A stretch of DNA of 64,000 nt from positions 6,511 to 70,510 of the forward strand of contig MU626318.1 of assembly GCA_025603075.1 (NCBI GenBank). The letters are read 5' to 3'. A program made the translations under genes and the position numbers. The stretch comes from Neoconidiobolus thromboides FSU 785. Taxonomy: Eukaryota; Entomophthoromycota; Entomophthoromycetes; Entomophthorales; Neoconidiobolaceae. A model generated the notes under the pieces. That model saw only the letters and a list, made by a program, of their open reading frames with translations, did not search any database and was not told the DNA's origin. Of this stretch, positions 10,764 through 23,009 are shown one piece after another (within the stretch, counting starts at the first letter, position 1; every line of letters begins with the position of its first letter).

Positions 10764-13328
10764 TTCCATTAATTTAGTATTAAAGATAAGATAGTATGGT
10801 CGGATAGTTGTGATATTAAAAAAGCAGAGTTTTTAACTAATTCCTTATCAATGGAATTTAATAGTTATTTATTTTTATTAACTAATCATAATGACAATGA
10901 ATGTATTAATATCATTGGTATTAATAATGTTAATAATAGGATTGATTTAAAATTAATTGGTCAAAGTGAATTGAATTTAAAGGTAACTGTATATTATATT
11001 ATATTATTTATTATATTATTTATTATAAATGTAAATTAATTTAATTTATTTTTTATTATAGAGTACATTAAGTAAATCTATAACATTTGATTATTCTTCT
11101 GGTCGATTATCTATTTTAGATAATAATTTTAATTTAAATTGTTTTCAATTATCAATTAATGATAATATAAATAATAATGAATTACCAATTTCATTAAATA
11201 ATTTAAATATATTAAATTTAAAATTACAAAATATTCAACCAGATAAATCTATTGTTTCAGGTTTAATTACTTCATTACCACCTATTACTTTTTTATCCAA
11301 GGATCATTTATTAATGTTAGGTTATGATATTGATGAAGATTCAAGTAAATATTATTTATTATTTATTATTATTAATTAATTTCTATTTTATTTAGATACA
11401 ATTAAATCTAAATTAATACTTTGGGATATTCAATTAAGTGTAGTTGTTTATGAAACTTATATCTCTGAAATTAATTCAGTTAATTTTTCCAATAAAGGAA
11501 AAAAGAGTCATTTTCATTGTCAGGTAAATTAATATGATAATAATAATAGAGTAGAATAATTTTAATTATTAAATTATTAAACTATTTTAACTTAATTTAG
11601 CTTGGTAAAATCAATCATAAAAATATGATAATATCTTCTTTAGATTATCGTAGTTTACCATCTACTTCTTTTAAAACTGCTGAACTGTTTCAAAGTTCTG
11701 TTGAAATTGTATTAACTCCATTTATTTGTCCAGCTAATAGTAATTTATTATCATCTATGAATCGATTAAATATTACATTTAAATATTTACAATCTAAAAA
11801 TACGAATGAATCTATTCAATTAGTTTATCCTCCTAATTTTATTCCAATTACAGTTATTGTAAGTTATAATAATATAATATACAATAGGATATGTTAACGT
11901 TAATTATTTTTGTTTATAGGATTCTAATTTATGTCAAATATCTTATCCAGAAGATTTAATTTTAAAATTAACACAACAAATTGAAACTAGTGATAATATT
12001 GAATTAACATTTTTAAATCATTTACAATATTTTTCATTTGATAAAAATGATACTAATAAAAAGTCAATTAAAAGTATTCTTAATGAAAAAAATGAATTGT
12101 TAATTAAATCAAAAGGTAAATTAATAATTAATAATTAATAACTAATAATTTACATATTACTAGATAATGAATCTACTTTTTATTTAGGAGAATATAAAGA
12201 TAATCAATCTAAAATTGAAGATACTGTTTTAAGTTATAAAGAATATTTGAACAAATATCGTAATAACTGGTATATTATTAAAGATCATCACTATTTTGAA
12301 GAAATAACTTCATCTTATCAAGTAAGTATATAGTATATATACATATTAAATATATTAAATATATTAAATATTAACATTAATTTAATAGGATGAAAATACA
12401 ATATTAAATTTATTACCACCAAGATATATATCATCATTAATTGAAAAAATGAGTTTAAAACAAAATAATCAAGTTGATTTTGAAAATTATTCACCTAAAA
12501 TTATGTTTCAATTGATTTATGGCTCTAAAATTACATCATCCACTTTTAAAACTAATTATGGTGGATTATTACCTTATTTAATTGAACGACAAGATTGGTT
12601 TAATATTCAATATTCATTATTATCAGTTAAAGATATATCTGAAGAAGAAATAGTAATCTTATTAAAAGCAATTCATGAAATTTATTTAGAAGAAAAAGAA
12701 AAGAAAATTGAAACTATTGAAAAGTTAAATTTAATATTAGAAACTTATTTAATGAAAATATTGGAATTTAATTTTGATTCAAAATTATTAATCTTTTCAT
12801 TGAAATATTTAAATGATAAAGAAGTTTTCAATTATTTAAGTTTATTAAGTGATTTATTAAAAAGAAATGGTACCAATATTAATATGTTATGGTCACCCTC
12901 TACTAGTTTTATTAAGGTAAGTTTAATTTAAAATACTATTAGTTATTATTAATTATTGATTATTATTATAGATATATGAATTATTTACTGCTATATTAGA
13001 TGTACATTTTACTACTATTGTATCTTCTCCTCAATTTACTCACTTACTTTTTAAAACTCAAAAAATGGTACGATCTAGATTAAATAATTTAAAGAGTTTT
13101 ATCGGGTTTGAACCTATTGCTATGCTATATCATCATGAAAATCAAAGTTTGTTAGAAACTAATAATAAGGAGAATAAAAAGAATATTAAAATCAATAAAA
13201 ATAAAGATACAAAGCTTAATGGAATTGATAAGTTAATTGAAAATCAACAACCAGTTACAAAGAGGTTTAAAAAAGTGGAGAATAACAACAATAATAAATA
13301 TCAAATTGAAATGTATCGACTGATTTAA
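9866..13328 (+). CDS. NOL11/Utp8-like nucleolar protein (11 exons)
   Basis: Eleven exons that splice in frame: 9866-10060, 10129-10506, 10586-10719, 10778-10982, 11062-11344, 11396-11523, 11601-11858, 11920-12115, 12164-12321, 12389-12916, 12972-13328; predicted 939 aa. The N terminus looks like the first blades of a beta-propeller: ILATVPGEGIHLYEV, then HINSWAIP, resembling the start of NOL11 and yeast Utp8, which act in the t-UTP part of the small-subunit processome. Later parts are helical and low in recognisable motifs; the C terminus is Lys/Asn-rich with LNGIDKLIENQQ-like sequence, as expected for a nucleolar protein. The third intron (10720-10777) is largely a TAA microsatellite. The gene structure is well supported; the family name is tentative because this family diverges fast. 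Confidence 0.6.
10720..10762. repeat. (TAA)n microsatellite inside an intron
   Basis: About 14 TAA units fill most of the 58-nt third intron of the NOL11/Utp8-like gene, directly after the 5' splice site. Confidence 0.85.
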
Positions 13329-13449
13329 ATCAAAGTAAAAGAAAAAACAACAAGTTATATATTAATAAAATTATTTTTTATAGAGTCAATTTATACAATT
13401 GAAATTATTTAATTTATTTTTTAATTTAATTTATTATTTTTATTTTTAT

Positions 13450-14221
13450 TTAATAGTAACAACATTTATTTACAATTTCCATACTAATATCATGAATTTC
13501 ACTTGAATTTTCACTACAACAATATTTTGGTTCATAAATTACTACTGCTTGGGAATCTAATTAATTTAGTATTATTAGTTTATAAATATAAATATAAATA
13601 TATAATTGAGTGATTGATTGAACATGATTTTATATTTACCTGTTAAGTAATTAATATTATCAAAACTTGGAGTTTTCAGTAAGATATAGCCTAAAAATAA
13701 GATATAAAAATAAACACAAAAAATAGTGGAAAAAGCCGGAATAGCTAAAGACCAATATCTAAACAAATGAAAAGTTAAATTAAATTAAATTAATATCTTA
13801 TTTTAATAATATAATATAATATAATATAATATAATATAATATAATATAATATAATATAATATAATATAATATAATATAATATAATATAATATAATAAAAC
13901 AAGAAATAAGTTAAATTATTAAACTTACTTTGATGGATAATAAGTAATTTTAAATTCCTCAAGAATCTTATCTGGTACAAAAGCCCATATAAAGTAAATA
14001 GCTAATATATAACAAAGTAATTACATTATTATTATTATTATTATTATTATATTTAATTGAATTTACCAAAACCAAGTTTAGTTATTACATATAAAAAATA
14101 ACCATAATATTCTAACCAAATGGAACCTTCCACAAAATTACTTCTTACTTAATTGAATTTTAATAAAGTAATAATATAAATAACTTAATGTACCTCCATC
14201 AGCATGAACATTCGATAACAT
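13450..14221 (-). CDS. GPI-GlcNAc transferase subunit P (PIG-P/Gpi19-like)
   Basis: Five small exons on the minus strand (14194-14221, 14067-14147, 13929-14001, 13640-13758, 13450-13556) encode 135 aa. The translation follows the PIG-P family closely: an aromatic first membrane segment, then YFIWAFVPDKILEEFKITYY, PSKYWSLAIPAF, a second membrane segment and TPSFDNINYLTD. PIG-P is a membrane subunit of the GPI-N-acetylglucosaminyltransferase that starts GPI-anchor synthesis on the ER cytosolic face. Length fits the family. The first exon is only 28 nt, and the intron 13759-13928 is lengthened by an ATAAT repeat. The gene converges on the NOL11/Utp8-like gene (about 120 bp apart) and is divergent from Pms1. 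Confidence 0.85.
13804..13896. repeat. (ATAAT)n repeat inside a PIG-P intron
   Basis: Around 18 units of a 5-bp ATAAT repeat occupy most of the 170-nt intron between the third and fourth PIG-P exons; other introns in the gene are near 50-70 nt. Confidence 0.9.
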
Positions 14222-14472
14222 TTTATTAAAATATTTGAAAGTTAAAAGTTTTAAAATTTAAAATTATTTTAAAAATAAATAAATAAAAACAAAAAAAGTT
14301 CATTGAAATTCTAAGTCCTAATTTTATTTAAGAATTTAACTTTTAAATGATTACTTCTAAATTAGTAAAATTTCAAAATTTTTAAATTGAATTTTATCTT
14401 TTCATTTCTTTTATTTTAAAAAATTCAATTTTTCGCATCTTATTATTTGCATAATTATCTTTATTTCAATTA

Positions 14473-16020
14473 ATGAGTCAACTTCATCACCTTGATAAAC
14501 GATCTATCAATAAATTATGTTCAGGTCAAGTTATATTAGATATGAGTTCCGCATTAAAAGAATTAATTGAAAACTCAATTGATGCTAATTCTAAAAATAT
14601 TGGTAATTATTAATTATTAATTGACTTTCTATTTTATATTATTTTTATTTATTTAAAATCAATAGAAATTCATTTTAAAGATAATGGTTTAAATTCCATT
14701 GAAATTTCAGATGATGGTAGTGGTATTGAAGAAAGCAATTTTGATACTATTGGACAACGTCATTCCACATCCAAATTAAAAGATTTTGAAGATATATTAA
14801 CTATTCAATCACTTGGGTTTCGTGGTGAAGCTTTTAATTCTTTATGTTCTGTTGCAGATATCAGTTTAATTACTAGTGTTGATGCAGTAAGTTCCAAAGG
14901 GTTTCAACTTACCTTTGATAGCTTAGGAAATATTATGGAGACTCAAGTGACATCAAGGAAAAAAGGTACAACAGTTAGAGTAACTAATTTATTTAAAAGG
15001 TTTCCAGTTAGATATAAAGATTTATTAAGGAATATTAAAAAAGCATACACAAAAGGATTACAATTGATTCAAATATACGCATTAATTAATACAAATATTA
15101 GGTTTAAAGTAACTAATATAGATGCTAAAGGAAAACAAAGTTTAGTTTTATTAACAAAAAACGGGAATGATTTAATGCTTAATTATACTAGTTTATTTGG
15201 AGCAGTTAATTTAAATTATTTTACTAAGTTTAAATTTTCATTTGAATTAAAAGAAGAAAAAGAAGAAGAAAAAGAAACAGAAATAATTCAAGTACAATTT
15301 GAAGGTATTTTATCTAAAACTATTAATGGGGCAGGTAGGACTACATCAGATAGACAATTTATTTATATTAATCAACGACCTTGTCATTTAATTAAATTAA
15401 CTAAAATGATTAATGATATTTATAAATTAAGATATTCTAATCGATATCCGATTTTAATCGGTAATTTAATTATTAATCCAAATCAATATGATGTGAATTT
15501 AACACCTGATAAAAGAACAATTTTGTTACATCATGAAAATGAAATATTAATTCAAATTAAACAGCAATGTTGTGAATTATTAGATAGTGAACAAGCAAAT
15601 ATACCCATTAATAATTCCATTAATAGTTTGAAAGAAAATGGTAAACGATTAAATAAGGATACAAATGATAATAATGAGATCAAAAAGGATAATACTATTA
15701 AAGATTTTGTTATTACAACAGAGAGATTGATAGAGAATAATAATCCATCATTAAATTTAAGTTTAAATAAAACAGATTGTAATAATCGAGAATATATAAA
15801 TATTAATGGTATAAAAAGAGAATCTAAAGATATTTCATTGAATGATAATAATAATAATAATAATAATAATATAGCATCTCTGAATAATAGAGTGTTAGTT
15901 AATAATAATGATAACAATGAATTATCTACTTTAAGCAATCAGACTGAAGCTAATAAAAGTTTAGAGTATACAAGGAAACGAATTAAAGAAGAACCTATAG
16001 AATTAACACTTCAAGATTCA

Positions 16021-16085
<65 letters not shown>

Positions 16086-16995
16086 AGTTAATAAAACACA
16101 TACTATAGTGCCATATGATTCAAATTCATTTGTAACTAGAGAAACAACGGATATCTTAGATGAGCTTACTATAACTAAAGAAATTTATATAAATAATGAT
16201 AGTGCATTAGTATTAAACTGGAATATGGAAGATTTAACTAAATATTCTTTTAATGATGAAGAAAAAGAAGAAATAATAGAAGAGGAGATTAAAGAGAATA
16301 TATTAAAAATTAAACAAGAAATTGAATTATCAAATCACTTTAATATTGATCCTAAAAAAGATTTTAATTCAATGGAAATCATCGGTCAATTTAATTTAGG
16401 TTTTATTATTACTAAATTACAAAATGAATTATTTATAATTGATCAACATGCAGCTGATGAAATTTATAATTATACTAAATTACATCATTCAATTACAGAA
16501 CAGATACCACGTCAACGTTTAGCTGTACCAAAGAAATTGCAATTACCTATCACAGATGAATTGATAGCAATAGAAAATTTAAATTATTTATCTAAACAAG
16601 GATATCAAATAACATATAAAGAATCGAATGAACCAGGCAAAAGATTAGAATTGATTTCAATACCAATAAGTAATAAAGTAAATTTTGAAATTGAAGATTT
16701 AGAACAATTAATTCATAATTTAACAATGAATCCGATTGAAGACAATACAGCTAAAAAAAAGAAAATTATTCAATTTGAAAATGGGTTAGCATTTAAAGGT
16801 AGTAAATTAGATTTGAAATTAGCTTCTATGGCTTGTAGGAAATCGGTTATGATTGGGGATTTTTTAAAAAATGGGAAGATGAAGCAAATTGTACAAAACT
16901 TAGGTACATTGCCATTGCCATGGAATTGTCCCCATGGTAGACCAACGTTAAGACATTTGATGACATTAGATAACACTGGAAAAGATGAACAGTAG
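14473..16995 (+). CDS. PMS1: MutL-family mismatch repair endonuclease, Pms1/PMS2 type
   Basis: Two exons (14473-14602, 14666-16995) encode 819 aa. The N-terminal GHKL ATPase has ELIENSIDAN, DDGSGIEE, GQRHSTSKL and SLGFRGEA. The C-terminal endonuclease domain has DQHAADE (from residue 636), ACRKSVMIGDFL and CPHGRPTLRH, which identify the Pms1/PMS2 branch that pairs with Mlh1 and nicks DNA in mismatch repair. The linker between the domains is Asn-rich, with 21 consecutive Asn (residues 496-516) coded purely by AAT. In the metal-binding motif DQHA(x)2E(x)4E the last Glu is Thr647; the essential first Glu (642) is kept. The first ATG with an in-frame N-terminal ATPase motif was chosen as start. 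Confidence 0.95.
16021..16083. repeat. (AAT)21 in the Pms1 linker
   Basis: Pure AAT tract coding 21 Asn in the disordered linker between ATPase and endonuclease domains; a shorter AAT run lies at about 15845-15870. Confidence 0.95.
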
Positions 16996-17325
16996 GCATT
17001 GGTGGATTAAAACTCAATTTTTGTAGTAATATCAAGAATAATGATTATTTTGTATCTTGCTTTTAAGGTTCTAATAATTTAATAAAAATGGAACTTTTAT
17101 TTAAATTATTTTTGATTAATTGATCAATTGATTGATTATTATTATTATTAAAAACTTATTACTGATAATAAAAATAAAACTTTAATAGCCTACATAATCT
17201 AAAAAGAACAAAACCTAGTAAATAAGTTAATAGAATAATAGAATAATAATCCAAAAAATTAAAATTTTATTATCTTATTTTATTTTAGTAGAACTTTGTT
17301 TAACCTTTTTTTACTCTATACTTGG
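16996..17325. other. Convergent 3' intergenic region
   Basis: AT-rich spacer between the convergent Pms1 and mL58 genes; several AATAAA-like sequences, no other feature. Confidence 0.6.
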
Positions 17326-17793
17326 TTACCATTCAGCACGTCTTCTTTGACGGTTAATAAAAATCAATTGACGTTTAAATCCTAATTTTTGCCATTCTAA
17401 TTTTTGTTTCTCTTGTAAACATTGATGATATTCATGATTAGCCTTAGCTTTTAAATAAACTTGTCTTTCAGCACAATTAAATTTTTTAGCTAATTTCGAG
17501 CGCGTCCAAAGAGCTGGATCTTCTAATCTTAATCTTTGCATTTCTTTGATTTCCATATCCGTTAATTGGCGAAAATTACCCTTTGGTCCTTTAAGATTAA
17601 GAGCAGGTGGTAACTGACTGAGCTTAGGTTCCATTGATGGGACTCGAGATATAAATTTGGAGCCATCTTCTAAAGTTTTGGTATCATAAATGATTGCTTT
17701 ACTAACTTCATGACGATAACGTTTAAAACTAGTTGAAATACCAGTTTTAAGATTGTTGACTATAGTGGCTTTGATAGGGTTGAAAAAAAACAT
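17326..17793 (-). CDS. Mitochondrial large-subunit ribosomal protein mL58 (MRP-L20 family)
   Basis: Single-exon 155-aa ORF. The centre carries the MRP-L20 signature: LPPALNLKGPKGNFRQLTD, an EM-RLR-EDPALWTRSKLAKKF core and a Cys-containing helix (FNCAERQVYLKAKA), ending in a basic Arg-rich tail. The first ~25 residues are basic/hydroxylated (KATIVNNLKTGISTSFKRY), suiting a mitochondrial targeting sequence. Family members (yeast Mrpl20, mL58) sit on the mitochondrial 54S subunit and are essentially fungal, which supports a fungal source. Its presence implies a translating mitochondrion. Convergent with Pms1; the 5' side is a long gene-free stretch. Confidence 0.88.
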   Translation of the reverse strand: MFFFNPIKATIVNNLKTGISTSFKRYRHEVSKAIIYDTKTLEDGSKFISRVPSMEPKLSQLPPALNLKGPKGNFRQLTDMEIKEMQRLRLEDPALWTRSKLAKKFNCAERQVYLKAKANHEYHQCLQEKQKLEWQKLGFKRQLIFINRQRRRAEW

Positions 17794-19431
17794 ACTATTG
17801 GAAAGATTGTTTTATGGATTAAAACTAAAGTATCAAAATTTAGTTCAAATAAAAACTAAATTGAAGGATAAAGTCCCATAATTTTATAAGATCCATTGGA
17901 AGGCTTAAATTTGGTAAATATTAGCAGTGGCTTAAAAATCAAAAAAAATCTTTCTTTGTTAACTTTTAGTATCTTTATAGCTTGATTGTTAGTCTTAATA
18001 ATTTCTTGATAAAGTATGATAAGAATCATTGTATACATAGCAATTTCCAGTTCTTGAGTTACTCTTGTGATAGATTGAAGTGTGTTTATCAATTCTCTTG
18101 TATGAAGTTTAAAGACAGTTGAGTTATGAAATCAGTCATAAATAGTAATATAGCAAAGTTAAATAAAGTAGTTTCTACATCTTATTCAAATAATTTGTTA
18201 AATATGTTTTCTATAATGCTATTTTAACTGATGGTCATTTTGTTTGAGTACAAAAGTTATTTTCATTACTTAATGTAACATTTATTTACTTTACTTGTTT
18301 AAAAATGGGATCATTTTAATGTGTATTTTTAATTATTTTTGAGACGAACATTCCGTTTTTAAAGCACAATTTGACGATCTCTTTTCATTTTTTCTACTAA
18401 AGTTGGGTAGATTATATAAAACAAATCAGGGGCAGTAAAATAACACCTTGAAATGTTGCGAAAAAAGAAGTAAGATGTGGCTTTTATCAACATGATTTTG
18501 TTATGTTATTCATTTTACTCATTGGTCTATATTTTATATAATATTAGGATAGAAAAAGAAAGAAGGTTAAAATTGATTTAAATTATTAATAGATTAGCTT
18601 TGGTATTAGTTTATATATGGCTATATTGACTTAAGCCTGATGAAGTATGTTTAGCTGAAATGGGATTTATATAGACGTTAAATAATTTTTATGGGATTTA
18701 ATAGTGAGCTATCATCAAATAAAATTACGATCTGATTTTTTATTCTGATTCTGATTATTTTAATTTTGTATATTTTAAGTTATCTAGCAGTGCTATTATA
18801 ATATATAATAAGGGTTTTACTGTTAGTGTCACATAAATTAAACCATATATGTTTATTCGTCTAATGATTCCCATAGTGGTGATGAAATGGATCCATTGGG
18901 TTGTTAATTATAATATTCATGGGTTCTATATTGGTTGTAAGTATGTTTCCGTGTTTGTAGTTAAGGTTTTGGTTTAAATAAATTTTCACTTCAAATGAAT
19001 CAAGTGGTCCGGATTATAAGCCTTTTTAGTAATTGATATAGTAAAATAGAAAATGACAACAGAAAGATTAAGATTTAAAATCAACTGGAATTCAATTAAA
19101 TGCTACTAGTTAGCTTTTAAAAATTCAATATGTATGATTATTAGCAGCTAGGAGTGTTTTTTTTATTTCATCACTTTTTCCATTTTTGAGCGCTATTTGA
19201 ATGGAGAAACTATTAGTAAAACTCTTAAACAAAAAATACATCTCCCTAACTGTTTATTTTACTTATAAACTGTATAAGTCCAATTCTGATTTATTGATGG
19301 AAAGTGAACAAGATATCAAGCTATATTATCCTCAAGGCAGATGGTTTATAAACGTCATGAATGATTAAATAACGGAACTTGTTAGTAACGAAGGTTGTTT
19401 TTTAATTTATATAATTAATCAAAAATCTTTT
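17794..19431. other. Intergenic DNA with one MITE
   Basis: About 1.6 kb without a supported gene; a 78-codon ORF on the minus strand (17856-18092) has no family resemblance. The MITE at 19149-19247 is the only clear element. Confidence 0.5.
19149..19247 (-). mobile_element. MITE copy 4
   Basis: Reverse copy with TTTCATCACTTTTTCCAT and GAGCGCTATTTGAATGGAG; ends in ACATCTCCC. Confidence 0.88.
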
Positions 19432-19644
19432 ATGGATGATTCTATAAAAGTTATTGTCAGCTTTTTTAATAACCAACCCATTTTTACCTTGAGGTACTAT
19501 TATACTACTTTAGTGCAACCAACTACTAGAGTATCTAATTTATTACTAAACTTATGTGATATTGATGAAACTTTAAATTATTTAACAGAAGAAAACAATA
19601 GTCCTTATTCTACCATTAAAGAGCAAATGCTGTCTATCAATTAA
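19432..19644 (+). CDS. Orphan small ORF
   Basis: An uninterrupted 70-codon ORF starting MDDSIKVIVSFF. I do not recognise it. Supporting reality: mixed, non-repetitive amino-acid composition, and a position tail-to-tail with the zinc-knuckle gene, 62 bp apart, as other compact neighbours here. Against: short, no signal peptide or domain, no clear promoter. An upstream exon is possible but I could not find one. Confidence 0.4.
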   Translation: MDDSIKVIVSFFNNQPIFTLRYYYTTLVQPTTRVSNLLLNLCDIDETLNYLTEENNSPYSTIKEQMLSIN

Positions 19645-19706
19645 CAAAAATAATCCATTTAATTTACTCTATAACAAACCATTTTATTTAAAAATAATAA
19701 CAATTA

Positions 19707-20573
19707 TTAAAAATTCACCACTTTAGCTTTTTTCTTTACTACTTTCTTTTCTGGAATTTTACTTCTTTTATTCGCTTGTTTTTTATACATTTCTAAAAAT
19801 ACATCATCATCATCAGCTCCTAAATTCAAGTCCATTGTACCAACTTCAGCAACATCTTCATCTAAAAAAAGGAATATTCTATTTATTTTTGAAAATAAGA
19901 AAATTAGTTATTACCTTTCTTTTCCATCTCACAATCTTTGGCAAAATGGTCTTTTGAATCACAATGTTTACAACCACCACCATTGGGATATAAGCCATTA
20001 ATATTATTTTTACATTTACTAGCTAAATGACCGTCTTCTCGACATAAAAAGCAAGTAGCAAACTTAAATGGGTGTTCTAAATGACCGTGTTAATAGAAAT
20101 GCTATTTTTAACATAACTGGGTTTACTTTTTCTATTAATATGATCACAATTTTTTGAGCTATGTTCCATTGTACCGCAATGATAACAGATACCAGTCGCT
20201 AACTCAACAGTATCTAATTCGGTATCTAAATTTGGATTTGCAGTTGAATTGGTGGGACAATCTTTAACACTATGGCCCGGTTTTCGACAATTGAAACAGA
20301 CCTAGTTGGTAGTTATATTAGTTAAAATTTTGTGCTTTATTTTTTAATATTCAATCAGTACCATCTTTGAGTTTCTATCATATTTTCTTTTTTCCCTTCT
20401 AATATCGGATCTTTTTGCTAATGTTTTAAAATATTTAATTTTTAAGTTTAATAAAGAATATTAGAATCTTTCTTACCTTGATGATCTAATTTTGGTTGAT
20501 TACTTGAAGTCCCTTTTCCTTTAAAACCATCCGCTTCTAAATACGTTTTTTTATATCTTGCAAAGCGGGTCAT
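19707..20573 (-). CDS. ZCCHC9-type zinc-knuckle protein
   Basis: Five exons on the minus strand (20477-20573, 20362-20417, 20127-20301, 19915-20076, 19707-19861) encode 214 aa. Four CCHC knuckles follow in order: CFNCRKPGHSVKDC, CYHCGTMEHSSKNC, CFLCREDGHLASKC and CKHCDSKDHFAKDC. The spacer NGLYPNGGGCKHC and the KVVNF C terminus match the ZCCHC9 family, which is linked to nucleolar RNA handling and rRNA processing. The intron 20077-20126 could use either of two donors; GTAAAC is chosen because it keeps the frame into HPFKFATC. Length is close to animal ZCCHC9 proteins. Divergent from the bHLH gene over ~0.8 kb. Confidence 0.85.
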
Positions 20574-21378
20574 TTTGGATTTATTTTTATTGAAAATGAA
20601 GCGTTTCCGAAGTGAGTGGGGAATTTTTGATGGAATTTTTTAAGCAAATGAAATGTAATTAATGAATTTTAGTGAAGTTATTTATGATAGTTTGATGCTT
20701 GAAAACCAAAAATTCATAGTTGTTATTTAGTTTGATAGATGAATAGAAGTTATTAAATTGCAGGAATTGACTTACAAAAGAAGCTTAATAATATAGTACA
20801 AAATATTCTATTTATTAGAAGTTGTCTTAGAAGTTTATTTGTCCGTTTTTTTCCAGTAGAAATAATGGAAAAGATAGTGGTTAAACAAAAACAAAAAAGA
20901 ATTCTATATTTCTTTTTATTTTAACTAGTTATAATGATTTTATTCTGTTAATGTTATTTTTGGATTCAAGTTAACTTCAAATAAACAGTTTGATGTTTGC
21001 TTCAGACAAACTAAACTTAAGTAATTTTGACTTTAAAAAGTATTGATAAAAATAACAATGAAAGTAATTATTTCATTTAGATGTAAATTGTTTTAACTAA
21101 ATTTTAGATCTTTTCATTTATATCAGGATTAAAAATGTAATATTCCAATCAAACTTAATTTATTCTTGATCTTTAATTCTGACATAAATGAGAAAATTCA
21201 AAATTTAATTGAAATGGCTTACATTTAAATAAAATCTGTTCAAATATTAAAAGATTTTAAAAGCAATTCTAATCTAATTTATTAGTGAAGCCATTAATCA
21301 CCAATCGTTTTACCACGTTGAAAAAAAGTACTTCTGTTAAAATAAAATGTTCAATCTTTACTGTTTTTAAAATTTAGT
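20574..21378. other. Divergent intergenic region
   Basis: Shared upstream region of the zinc-knuckle gene and the bHLH gene. AT-rich; no specific site recognised. Confidence 0.5.
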
Positions 21379-23009
21379 ATGAATTATAATGAAGCTACAT
21401 TTAATAAAGAAACTGATGAAGTAACTAATTTTATAAATTTATTAAATAAATTTATTAAACATTTTAAGGATAATACCAAGTATATCGATGATACCAATTT
21501 AGATTCTAGTAACTTAATATTAAAATCGGAAGATATTAATAAAGTGGTCAACTATTTACAAAACTTGGAAAATCAAGATAAATTGTATTATAATCCGGGG
21601 CTATTAAATAATATTAATTTAAACCCACCAAATCATCATATACATTTCAATACCCCTCAATGGAATGGCATAACTACCATTCATCAAAATAATTACAGTA
21701 CTATAAATACAAGCTTAAATAATACTCTAAATAATGAAACGAATACTATGAATCATCTGAATTTAAATTTAAATTTAATGGAATACAATCACCAACCTTT
21801 TTTAAATTCATTAAACAACAATGAACATCACCACCCTGGTAATTTTACTCCTCCTGTCTATATGATAGATAACACTCTGTTTTCTCCGGTAGTAAACCCT
21901 TATATTAATAAGTTTTGGTCTTTGCCCAACTCTGGTCATTTAAATATGTTAAACAATTTTAATTTACAAAAAGTATATTTATTTTACTTTGATTACTAAT
22001 TAGCATTAATTAATATTTGCTTTAGGATATCCCAGATATTGACCTAAAAGATAATAATGTTCCAATAGCTACTTATGATGAAGATATTACTATCTCAGAA
22101 CTCAATGCTAACATTATCAATAATCTAAACAATCAAGATATAACTATTAAAAGCACTGATCTCAATGTGAATAATAATATAGAATTAGACCAAACTGTTA
22201 ACAGTATAAATAATCATAACGATCATATGAGTGTAAATGGTAATATTATAGCAACTAATATGGCTTCTATTCAAAATAAAACAAAATCCATCATTACCCC
22301 ATTAAACTTAATGAGTTCTCGTTTATCGAATGGTACTGGTTTAGATATTAAAGAGAACATAACAGCCGAACCATTTATAGCTAACCCATTATCCACTTCA
22401 AAACTAAAAGCAGTCATCCCACCGGTCATACCAGAAGATGACGTTGAATCCATTGGTAATCCACAAGGAAATAAAGGAAAAAATGAAACAAGTCAAATTC
22501 CTACAAAAGATCAAGAAATTAAAAAACGCTATCCAACTAATAGACGACGACCTAGTAACCATCGACCATTGATTAGTCCAGCAATTATGCCAGCTGGTGT
22601 GAATACCAATTTAAGTGCTACTCAATTGTCTACGAAATCAAATTATCAATTAATTGTGGAAGGTAATTCAGCCGCACTCGGATTGAACTATGCACCTAGT
22701 TTTGAACAAATAGTTAAAAGAAAACGATTAGTCCATCAAGCTTCGGAACAAAAGAGAAGAGCAGCATTAACAGCAATGTTTAAAGAGCTTGCCAATGTTT
22801 TAAAGGATTGTAGTGGCGAGGAAAAAGTACAATCTCAATCATCTATTTTGAATGGGGCTTGTGAAATACTTTTAAAGCAGGAAGAGGAATATTTTGTTAA
22901 GGCTGAAATGTTGAAAAAATTGAAAAGAAAATTCGGGATTGAAGAGGATTGTAATGAGTTTCCAAGGGTTCCAAATACATTGGCTAAATTAAATTATAAT
23001 CCTAGTTAG
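21379..23009 (+). CDS. bHLH transcription factor
   Basis: Two exons (21379-21972, 22026-23009) encode 525 aa. The first ~400 residues are Asn/Ser/Ile-rich and disordered, with a basic patch (KKRYPTNRRRPSNHRP) around residue 370. The C-terminal ~80 residues form a basic helix-loop-helix: basic region KRKRLVHQASEQKRRAAL, helix 1 TAMFKELANVL, a loop, and helix 2 SSILNGACEILLKQEEEY followed by a short coiled segment. The HxxxEQKRR pattern fits E-box binding class B factors such as Ino4/Pho4-like proteins. The target genes cannot be told from sequence. The intron interrupts the disordered part. Confidence 0.85.

Noticed and set aside
13798-13980. ORF of repeated Tyr-Ile-Leu
   Set aside because: Translation of the ATAAT intron repeat in the PIG-P gene.
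15552-15938. 128-codon minus-strand ORF inside the Pms1 gene
   Set aside because: It is the complement of the Asn-rich linker, giving Leu/Ser runs; no independent support.
17856-18092. 78-codon minus-strand ORF upstream of mL58
   Set aside because: No family resemblance and not spliceable to mL58, which has its own start.
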